Part shown: piece by piece, positions 1 through 4,076 of the stretch
How positions within the stretch are numbered: position 1 is the stretch's first letter
Layout: the number at the start of each line of letters is the position of its first letter
NCBI GenBank assembly: GCA_030040335.1
Contig: JASHTX010000030.1
Coordinates: 1-5,465, forward strand
Direction: 5' to 3'
DNA length: 5,465 bases
From: Microcaldota archaeon
GTDB taxonomy: Archaea; Micrarchaeota; Micrarchaeia; Micrarchaeales; CABMGC01
The notes under the pieces: generated by a model
The model's database searches: none
What the model saw: the letters and a program-made list of their open reading frames with translations, nothing else
Told to the model about the DNA's origin: nothing
Made by a program: the position numbers and the translations under genes

Positions 1-1068
1 GAATTCGGTTTCGGCACATTCGAATCCAGGATAGCCGGCAGGCATGCGTCATTCAAGACTGATGCTGACTTACACAAATACATTGTAGACATGGCTCCCC
101 TTCATGTTGACTACTCCGCCGCATACTACAGGCAGCCTGACGCGAGCCCGATGGAGAAGAAAGAGTGGCTTGGCTCAGAACTGAGATTCGACATAGACGC
201 AGGAGATATAGTGAAGCTGCCATGCAGGCTGGACCACGGGAAGGAATGGGTGTGCGATAAATGCCTGCAAGCCGCAAAGGAAGAGGCGATCAAGCTTATC
301 GAGAACTTCCTTGTTCCAGACTTCGGCTTTTCAACAAAAGAGATGGAAATAAATTTCAGCGGCAACAGGGGCTACCACGTGCACATGAGGAAGGAGAGCG
401 TGCTCATGCTCGACAAGCATGCAAGAGAGGAAATCAGCAGCTATATCTTCGGCCAGCAGCCAGATATCAAGACTTTCTTCTATACCGTTCCGGTAGACCC
501 CAGGCACAAGAAGCAGATGGGACCGAAACCTTCCGATGGCGGCTGGAGAGGCAAGGTCGCGAAAGCTTTTGTGGAAGCAACCAGCAGCAAAGAAGACCTT
601 ACCTCGCTCGGCATAAAGAAGGATGTCGCTACAAAAATCTTCAACGACATGACGCGGGTCAAGGAAGAGGTATCAAAGGGCAACTGGGATTTTTTCAGCA
701 TACCCCACCGCGACGAGGTTTTCGAGAACCTTCTAAACAAGCAGATAATAAACCAGGGGAACAGGATAGACAAGGGTGTAACCAACGACCCATCGCATCT
801 GATGCGCCTCCCTGATTCTATACACGGAGGCACTGGTCTTATAGCAAAGACAGTCCCCTCTCTTGCGGCTCTTGAGATATTCGACCCGATGAAAGGCGCA
901 CTCGCCTTCAAGACTGGAGAGTTGAAGATCGTCGCCGACTCCAGATACGGGCTTGAAATAGGCAACCAGACCTTCGGGCCCTACAACAAAGAAACTGTAA
1001 CGTTGCCAGCGTACGCAGCAACATATTTATATCTAAAAGGTCTAGCAGATATACTACCAAGCAACTGA
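1..1068 (+). CDS. priS: Archaeal DNA primase, catalytic small subunit (5'-truncated by window edge)
   Basis: Catalytic subunit of the two-subunit archaeal replicative primase (archaeo-eukaryotic primase superfamily), which makes the primers for DNA replication with PriL. The frame is open to base 1, so the ATG at 91 is internal. The visible 355 residues begin EFGF, matching the R-E-F-x-F motif near the family N-terminus, so probably only a few tens of residues are missing. Counting from base 1, the catalytic FDIDA motif gives D64 and D66. A zinc-knuckle pattern C75, H79, C85, C88 follows. FSGNRGYHVH lies at 119-128. The third metal-binding Asp is D263 in the VTND motif, and SIHGGTG lies at 273-279 (family consensus SLHGxTG). 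All expected catalytic residues are present, so the enzyme looks active. It ends with TGA, 39 nt before rpl15e. PriL is not in view. Family assignment is very secure. Confidence 0.97.
   Translation, partial: EFGFGTFESRIAGRHASFKTDADLHKYIVDMAPLHVDYSAAYYRQPDASPMEKKEWLGSELRFDIDAGDIVKLPCRLDHGKEWVCDKCLQAAKEEAIKLIENFLVPDFGFSTKEMEINFSGNRGYHVHMRKESVLMLDKHAREEISSYIFGQQPDIKTFFYTVPVDPRHKKQMGPKPSDGGWRGKVAKAFVEATSSKEDLTSLGIKKDVATKIFNDMTRVKEEVSKGNWDFFSIPHRDEVFENLLNKQIINQGNRIDKGVTNDPSHLMRLPDSIHGGTGLIAKTVPSLAALEIFDPMKGALAFKTGELKIVADSRYGLEIGNQTFGPYNKETVTLPAYAATYLYLKGLADILPSN
1024..1032 (+). promoter_or_regulatory. Candidate TATA box for rpl15e, inside the end of priS
   Basis: TATTTATAT matches the archaeal TATA consensus (TTTAWATA-like) in an otherwise GC-richer context. 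With usual archaeal spacing (about 26 nt from box centre to start site), transcription would start near 1055, giving rpl15e a leader of about 50 nt. The box lies within priS codons, so it could be coincidental and rpl15e could be cotranscribed with priS. Confidence 0.4.
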
Positions 1069-1088
1069 GGTTTACCGACTTCATTAGC

Positions 1089-1095
1089 TTTTTTT
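1089..1095 (+). terminator. T7 run after priS, possible intrinsic terminator
   Basis: Seven consecutive T bases lie in the 39-nt gap between the priS stop and the rpl15e ATG. Archaeal RNA polymerase can terminate at U-runs without a hairpin, so this may end priS transcripts. It would also lie in the rpl15e leader if the upstream TATA box is used, so it could equally be a pause or attenuation site, or simply an AT-rich leader. Confidence 0.25.
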
Positions 1096-1107
1096 GCCTG
1101 TGAAAAC

Positions 1108-1683
1108 ATGAGCGCATACAAATACATGCTGAGGTCTTTCCAAGGAGGGTACAAGGCGAGATCCCAGGCCGTAAAGTCTAGGTTGGTCGCTTGGAGAAAG
1201 GATCCTCCAGTATTCAGAGCCGAGCGCCCAACCAACATTGCGCGGGCAAGAGAGCTTGGTTATAGGGCAAAACAAGGCGTCCTGATCGCGCGAGTGCGCG
1301 TTGACCGCGGACTGAGCAAGAGGAGGAAGATCAAGGCCGGCAGGAAGCCCTCAAAGTCTGGAATGTTCTACGCTTACAGGAAGTCGCTGCAGGCCAGGGC
1401 TGAGGAAAGGGCCGCAAGGAGATTCTCCAACTGCGAGGTGCTCAACTCGTATTTTGTCGGCGAGGACGGCAACTACAAGTTCTTCGAAGTGATACTTCTT
1501 GACAGAACTCATCCTGAGATAATGAACGATAGGGTCTACGCCGGGATAGTGGCGCAGCGCGGCAGGGCGTACAGAGGGATTACCAGCACTGGCACAAAGT
1601 ACAGGGGTATAGTTGAGAAAGGCTTCGGTACAAACAGAAACAGACCAAGCGTAACTTCAGGGCAGAGCCAGAGGGACGACTAG
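1108..1683 (+). CDS. rpl15e: 50S ribosomal protein L15e
   Basis: Archaeal/eukaryotic-specific protein of the large ribosomal subunit (eL15), bound to 23S rRNA. The 191 residues are close to the usual archaeal length. Family signatures visible: an N-terminal AYKYMLRSF segment; ERPTNIARA and LGYRAKQG (about 39-57); a basic K/R-rich stretch with KAGRKPSKSG (76-85); EVLNSYFVGEDG (110-121), NYKFFEVIL (122-130); and RGRAYRGITSTG (151-162). Overall it is strongly basic, as expected for rRNA binding, with a hydrophilic tail ending QSQRDD. ATG 1108 is the first start codon after the priS stop in this frame, and the N-terminus fits the family. The only SD-like element is a weak GTGA at 1100-1103. The next gene starts 8 nt after the stop, so the two are probably cotranscribed. 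In many Euryarchaeota L15e belongs to the exosome/RNase P/proteasome superoperon. Here the neighbour is priS. Confidence 0.97.
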   Translation: MSAYKYMLRSFQGGYKARSQAVKSRLVAWRKDPPVFRAERPTNIARARELGYRAKQGVLIARVRVDRGLSKRRKIKAGRKPSKSGMFYAYRKSLQARAEERAARRFSNCEVLNSYFVGEDGNYKFFEVILLDRTHPEIMNDRVYAGIVAQRGRAYRGITSTGTKYRGIVEKGFGTNRNRPSVTSGQSQRDD

Positions 1684-1686
1684 GTG
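1682..1686 (+). promoter_or_regulatory. Shine-Dalgarno AGGTG that fixes the TTG start at 1692
   Basis: AGGTG overlaps the rpl15e stop codon (TAG, 1681-1683) and lies 5 nt before TTG 1692. It matches the GGAGGTGATC-type sequence complementary to the archaeal 16S rRNA 3' end. That frame has no ATG or GTG between its upstream stop (1614) and 1692, so this site supports the TTG start and suggests translational coupling to rpl15e. Confidence 0.6.
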
Positions 1687-1691
1687 CTTCT

Positions 1692-1934
1692 TTGTCCAGC
1701 GCAAGGTTAAAGATAAACTTTGATTCGCCTGCAAAAGACTACGTAAAGATAATAGGCAAAGGCACGAAATACAAAAGAGGCAGCGTCTCATTCAAAGCCA
1801 CAAAGAACGACCTTGAGATAAGCATAACGGCCAACGATCCAGTCGCAATGCTCTCTTCGCTGAGCAGCGCAATAAAGCAACTGAAAGTCGTCTCCGGAGT
1901 AGACTCGCTGATAAAAAAGAACGGCTCCAGATAA
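1692..1934 (+). CDS. pcc1: Probable KEOPS complex subunit Pcc1 (TTG start)
   Basis: An 80-residue protein whose C-terminal half resembles the CTAG/Pcc1 family: a beta strand pair (GSVSFKATKNDLEISI, about 30-45), then a TANDPVAMLSSLSSAIKQL segment (46-64) typical of the Pcc1 helix that follows 'I.a.D..al..tl.s.l.wl', then a short tail. Pcc1 is the small dimerising subunit of KEOPS (Pcc1, Kae1, Bud32, Cgi121), which installs the t6A modification at position 37 of ANN-decoding tRNAs. Family length (about 75-90 residues) fits. Translation starts at TTG, supported by an AGGTG 5 nt upstream and by the lack of any in-frame ATG/GTG. The 8-nt gap to rpl15e indicates an operon. Both L15e and Pcc1 are known members of the exosome-linked superoperon in Euryarchaeota, which supports the call. 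The protein has no cysteine. The assignment rests on a short divergent sequence and is moderately sure. A generic small alpha/beta protein is the alternative. Confidence 0.6.
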   Translation: MSSARLKINFDSPAKDYVKIIGKGTKYKRGSVSFKATKNDLEISITANDPVAMLSSLSSAIKQLKVVSGVDSLIKKNGSR

Positions 1935-1953
1935 ACAGCCAGCGCCTGACAGC

Positions 1954-1990
1954 CAAAACCTATAAATAAACACATTCAGCGTATATAATT
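1954..1990 (+). promoter_or_regulatory. Promoter of the first Cys-rich surface-protein gene (BRE/TATA plus TATATA start region)
   Basis: AAAACC then TATAAATA (1961-1968) forms a good BRE/TATA pair. A second AT element, TATATA (1982-1987), lies 13 nt downstream, where the initially melted region should be. The expected start site is near 1990, giving a leader of about 10 nt before ATG 2000. There is no clear SD. The same arrangement with identical spacing precedes the paralogue at 2904. Confidence 0.75.
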
Positions 1991-1999
1991 GGCGACAGG

Positions 2000-2803
2000 A
2001 TGGAAGAGGAGGGCGAGGCAGATTACGCAGAACTCAGCTCCAAACAAATCGCAATCATTGCGCTCTGCACTATCGTACTTCTGGCAGCCATTTTCCCCTC
2101 TGTTAGCTTCCTTTGCGGAATAGGGATTTTTTGCAACTTCAGGCTTACATTAACGGCCTCGCCAGCCACAGAAGGCACGGTATCGCCTGTAACCGGCTAT
2201 TATACTCCAGGGCCTGTCTCAATCCAAGCCACTTCTGAAAGCGGCTACGCATTCTCGATGTGGGAAGGTACCGGAACCGGCAGCTATACCGGCACCAACT
2301 CCACAGCCAGTGTGGAGATGAACGGCGACATACAGGAAACGGCAATCTTTACCCCTCTGATAGTCACAACAACCTCCCTACCTTGTTATGATGCGGCAGG
2401 AACTTGGACATGCACCGGTACAAATCCTTTGTGCGGAAACCTGCAGCAGACTTGCGGCACGTGTGTAAGCGGCACTTCAGGGAGCGCGGACTGCACGACC
2501 TGCCCGTCAACATGCAAATATGGCTGCGCTGCTGGTAGCGCTACCTGCAGCCCTGCGCCAGCCTGCCCTTCATACTGCCTCTATGGGTGTGTGAACGATA
2601 CGGTCATCTGCAGCTCAGGACCCACCTGCCCCTCAAGCTGCGCCTACGGCTGCGTTCCAGGGACGCTCAGCTGCAACCCACCTCCAGGCAACTGCAACCC
2701 CGCATGCACCGCGCCTGATATTTGCTGCACCTGCCAGGGCCAGACTACAGGCACATGCACTACTTCTGCCACTTGCTCCAGTATATGCAAGACCGGAACT
2801 TGA
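2000..2803 (+). CDS. Membrane-anchored/secreted protein with InlB-type repeat and 26-Cys repeat tail
   Basis: A 267-residue protein of unknown function. Domains in order: an acidic N-terminus (1-14); one hydrophobic segment (about 17-38), either a signal anchor or a signal peptide; a juxtamembrane pair C39-x5-C45; and an InlB-type beta repeat (about 47-118), recognisable from TASPATEGTVSP, GYYTPG, SGYAFSMW and IQETAIF, like the divergent InlB B-repeats of bacterial and archaeal surface proteins. A Thr-rich linker (122-126) leads to a tail with 26 Cys between residues 129 and 263. The tail holds three 21-residue repeats CPSxCxYGCxxxxxxC starting at C168, C189 and C210. No catalytic motif is seen. 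The even Cys number and spacing suggest extracytoplasmic disulfides. Metal binding is the alternative. ATG 2000 is firm, since an in-frame TAA at 1967 precedes it with no other start between. A surface adhesion or interaction role is inference. It is paralogous to the gene at 2904. Confidence 0.85.
   Translation: MEEEGEADYAELSSKQIAIIALCTIVLLAAIFPSVSFLCGIGIFCNFRLTLTASPATEGTVSPVTGYYTPGPVSIQATSESGYAFSMWEGTGTGSYTGTNSTASVEMNGDIQETAIFTPLIVTTTSLPCYDAAGTWTCTGTNPLCGNLQQTCGTCVSGTSGSADCTTCPSTCKYGCAAGSATCSPAPACPSYCLYGCVNDTVICSSGPTCPSSCAYGCVPGTLSCNPPPGNCNPACTAPDICCTCQGQTTGTCTTSATCSSICKTGT
2129..2350 (+). repeat. InlB-type repeat module, copy 1 (duplicated at 3015-3239)
   Basis: This segment encodes residues 44-117 of the first surface protein. 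It aligns over its whole length with 3015-3239 with a one-residue gap and about 46 of 75 identical residues by my hand alignment. Similarity is visible in the DNA too, including the exact 13-mer GCGACATACAGGA (2325-2337 and 3214-3226), indicating gene duplication rather than convergence. Confidence 0.85.
2501..2689 (+). repeat. Three tandem 63-bp units encoding 21-residue Cys repeats
   Basis: The units start at 2501, 2564 and 2627 and each encodes exactly 21 residues with the pattern C-P-S-x-C-x-Y-G-C-x6-C-x5. Cys, Pro-Ser and Tyr-Gly are invariant, while the other positions and the codons differ. The repetition is therefore a protein repeat under selection and not a recent DNA expansion. Similar but irregular Cys-rich sequence continues on both sides. 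Confidence 0.9.
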
Positions 2804-2808
2804 TTGAA

Positions 2809-2838
2809 GCAGAATCATATTCAACTGCATCTCTTTTC
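2809..2838 (+). terminator. Weak candidate terminator after the first surface-protein gene
   Basis: GAAT (2812-2815), a CAT loop and ATTC (2819-2822) form a short hairpin. It can be extended by GCA (2809-2811) pairing with TGC (2826-2828) across a 3-nt bulge. A pyrimidine stretch ending in TTTT (2834-2837) follows. It is placed correctly, 5 nt after the stop codon, but the stem is short and AT-rich, so this is a weak call. Confidence 0.25.
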
Positions 2839-2857
2839 CGATCAAGACGCTAATAGG

Positions 2858-2891
2858 AGAAACTTATAAATATCCAGCCGCTATGTATATA
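2858..2891 (+). promoter_or_regulatory. Promoter of the second surface-protein gene (same geometry as the first)
   Basis: GAAACT followed by TATAAATA (2865-2872), then 13 nt, then TATATA (2886-2891), then 12 nt to ATG 2904. The expected start site is about 2894. This lies downstream of the ATG at 2883, so that ATG would not be in the mRNA. The sequence around the box, AAACYTATAAATA, is shared with the promoter at 1954-1990. Confidence 0.75.
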
Positions 2892-2903
2892 CCCGTGGAT
2901 TTG

Positions 2904-3950
2904 ATGGGTGCCACCAATCTGAATACTGCTGTATTGGCCGCAATGGTCTTGGGCACGGTAGGCTTCCTTCTGGTTGTCTTTCCTACTCCTATCTCGCTAT
3001 GCACACAAACAGGCTTTTGCAGCTTCAGGCTCACAATGAGCGCTTACCCGGCCGACAATGGCTCTGTATCGCCTGCAACAGGCTACTACAAAACGTTTTC
3101 CAGCGTGACGATCAAGGCAACCCCGCAAAGCGGCTACACTTTCTTGAGATGGACTGGAACCGGTACCGGCAGCTACACCGGCAACAGCCAGACGGCAACA
3201 GTAATAATGCGAAGCGACATACAGGAGACTGCGGTGTTCGGGCCACAAGCAAAGCCCGTCGCACAGCCATCGATATCGATCACTCCTTCTTCGGGTCCTG
3301 CGGGAACTGTAATCCAGGTCACTGGCACAGGGTTTCAACCAGGTCCCGTGACTATCAAGCTTCCTGATCCACAACCAGTATGGACTGCCACAGCCAGCCA
3401 GACCGGTACGTTCAGCACAACCATCACCCTTGCAGGGGGATATAGCGGTCCTATATCGCTGACGGTCACCGCTTATCAAAACAACGGAGCCGTAGTTGCA
3501 ACGGCCACTTTCTCTGATACATCCGGAGGGCGTGCCATAACAATCTCGCCTGCTTCGGGGCCAGTCTCAACCACAGTAACGTTGACCGGCACGAACTTTG
3601 CTCCAGGCGCTGTGACAGTGGATTTCGGGAACACCCTGGTTACAACTGCAACAGCTGCGCTAGTCGGAACTTTCACAACTTCATTTCCGGTGCCGCAGAT
3701 AGGCACGAGCGAATACACTGGAACTGTGGAAGTGACTGCGACGGATAGCTACGGCGCCTCTGGATCTGCTGCATTCACAATCACTTCGTCTTCAGGTTGT
3801 AGCGGAGTTGTCTGCGGAACTTCATGCTGCCCATCTGGCGACACATGCAGCGGCAACACCTGCGTGGTCGGGTGCAGCGGCACAATATGCCGCGGAGCTT
3901 GCTGCCCTGCTGGTAGCGTATGCACCTCCTCAGGAACCTGCGCCACGTGA
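2904..3950 (+). CDS. Membrane-anchored/secreted protein with InlB-type repeat, two TIG-like domains and two six-Cys modules
   Basis: A 348-residue protein of unknown function, counted from ATG 2904. Domains in order: a hydrophobic segment (about 7-31) with no charged n-region; a juxtamembrane pair C33-x5-C39; an InlB-type repeat (about 40-112) about 60% identical to that of the upstream paralogue, including GTGTGSYTG and DIQETA; and two immunoglobulin-like TIG/IPT-type repeats (about 122-205 and 211-294) opening with ISITPSSGPAGTVIQVTGTG and ITISPASGPVSTTVTLTGTN. The C-terminus (299-348) has two 25-residue modules with six Cys each in C-x4-C-x3-CC-x5-C-x4/5-C order. The architecture is typical of extracellular adhesion proteins. 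No enzyme motif is visible. An in-frame ATG at 2883 would add 7 residues, but it lies upstream of the expected transcription start. ATG 2904 reproduces the paralogue's 39-nt TATA-to-ATG distance exactly. Function in surface attachment or cell contact is inference. Confidence 0.85.
   Translation: MGATNLNTAVLAAMVLGTVGFLLVVFPTPISLCTQTGFCSFRLTMSAYPADNGSVSPATGYYKTFSSVTIKATPQSGYTFLRWTGTGTGSYTGNSQTATVIMRSDIQETAVFGPQAKPVAQPSISITPSSGPAGTVIQVTGTGFQPGPVTIKLPDPQPVWTATASQTGTFSTTITLAGGYSGPISLTVTAYQNNGAVVATATFSDTSGGRAITISPASGPVSTTVTLTGTNFAPGAVTVDFGNTLVTTATAALVGTFTTSFPVPQIGTSEYTGTVEVTATDSYGASGSAAFTITSSSGCSGVVCGTSCCPSGDTCSGNTCVVGCSGTICRGACCPAGSVCTSSGTCAT
3015..3239 (+). repeat. InlB-type repeat module, copy 2
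   Basis: Paralogous partner of 2129-2350. It encodes the stretch from FCSFRL to ETAVF. Conserved landmarks are the FC-x-FRLT start, VSPxTGYY, SGYxF, a Trp, GTGTGSYTG and DIQETA. Homology also extends upstream into the FP...LC membrane-exit segment, whereas the sequence after the module is unrelated between the two genes. Confidence 0.85.
3798..3947 (+). repeat. Two tandem 75-bp units encoding six-Cys modules
   Basis: The units start at 3798 and 3873 and each encodes 25 residues. The first reads C-SGVV-C-GTS-CC-PSGDT-C-SGNT-C and the second C-SGTI-C-RGA-CC-PAGSV-C-TSSGT-C. Codons differ between the copies (for example TGT versus TGC at the first Cys). The C-C-CC-C-C order resembles knottin-like and CCPxG-containing Cys-rich domains of other proteins, without a firm family match. 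Confidence 0.85.
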
Positions 3951-3955
3951 CCCAT

Positions 3956-3990
3956 TCGGAATAACCTTGGCTTGCTTCCGCAAATTCCGA
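3956..3990 (+). other. Bulged stem-loop between the surface gene and the rpl3 promoter
   Basis: TCGGAAT (3956-3962) pairs with ATTCCGA (3984-3990). Nested inside, TTGC (3972-3975) pairs with GCAA (3980-3983) across a TTCC loop. The 3' strand is continuous and the 5' strand has a 9-nt bulge, giving 11 base pairs. It begins 5 nt after the stop codon at 3950, so it may act as a 3' end or terminator of that mRNA. It has no T-run after it and abuts a TATA-like element, so an operator role for rpl3 is the alternative. Confidence 0.4.
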
Positions 3991-4001
3991 TATTAATATA
4001 A
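3991..4001 (+). promoter_or_regulatory. Candidate TATA element for rpl3-rpl4
   Basis: TATTAATATAA is the most TATA-like stretch between the preceding stop and rpl3. The start site expected from usual spacing is about 4018-4025, giving a leader of roughly 55 nt. This resembles the distance seen for the candidate rpl15e promoter (82 nt from box to ATG there, 84 nt here) and contrasts with the short leaders of the island genes. Confidence 0.5.
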
Positions 4002-4031
4002 AGCTAAATCGCCTACTATTCCTGTTATTTT

Positions 4032-4044
4032 TGGCTTTTAGCCA
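4032..4044 (+). other. Small perfect hairpin in the rpl3 leader
   Basis: TGGCT, a TTT loop and AGCCA form a perfect 5-bp stem. A U-G and a U-A pair can extend it in RNA. It lies inside the presumed rpl3 leader, 19 nt before the SD. Further complementary segments flank it: CCTG 4021-4024 with CAGG 4063-4066, and GCCTA 4011-4015 with TAGGC 4072-4076. A leader-based control is possible but not shown. Confidence 0.35.
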
Positions 4045-4063
4045 GACTATTGCGCTCTTTTTC

Positions 4064-4068
4064 AGGTG
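4064..4068 (+). promoter_or_regulatory. Shine-Dalgarno AGGTG deciding the rpl3 start at 4077
   Basis: AGGTG lies 8 nt before ATG 4077. A longer reading from TTG 4050 would add nine residues and swallow this SD, and it does not match the L3 N-terminus, so 4077 is preferred. The same core motif precedes the genes at 1692 and 5044. Confidence 0.65.
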
Positions 4069-4076
4069 CATTAGGC

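Noticed and set aside
1..6. GAATTC (EcoRI site) exactly at the window start
   Set aside because: It encodes the conserved Glu-Phe of the primase motif, so it is explained by coding sequence. It may also reflect how the fragment was cut, but nothing further can be said.
91..93. ATG 91 as the start of the primase gene
   Set aside because: The frame is open to base 1, and the 30 codons before it encode EFGFGTFESR..., which matches the conserved primase N-terminal region. The gene starts outside the window.
261..815. Long open frame on the + strand inside priS
   Set aside because: It is an alternative frame of a clearly conserved enzyme, with arginine/glutamine-rich sequence and no recognisable domain.
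480..965. Minus-strand open frame opposite priS
   Set aside because: It lies wholly antisense to conserved primase codons and has no family features, promoter or SD.
2000..2120. Type IV pilin-like (class III) signal peptide in the surface proteins
   Set aside because: There is no basic n-region followed by a Gly-type prepilin peptidase site. The N-terminus is acidic in one protein and uncharged in the other. An ordinary signal anchor or signal peptide fits better.
2501..2689. 63-bp periodicity as a CRISPR array or DNA satellite
   Set aside because: The units are not identical in DNA, have no spacer/repeat alternation, and conserve amino acids rather than bases. It is a protein repeat.
2804..2882. 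A small gene or RNA between the two surface genes
   Set aside because: Only short overlapping inverted repeats, a TTTT and the promoter are visible. There is no start codon with an SD and no tRNA-like fold.
2997..3479. Minus-strand open frame of 160 codons opposite the second surface gene
   Set aside because: It is a shadow of the biased Thr/Ser/Gly codons of the real gene. The protein looks compositionally random.
4050..4076. TTG 4050 as the start of L3
   Set aside because: The extra nine residues do not fit the L3 N-terminus. ATG 4077 has an AGGTG at proper spacing and gives the expected M-x-HKGSLEY start.
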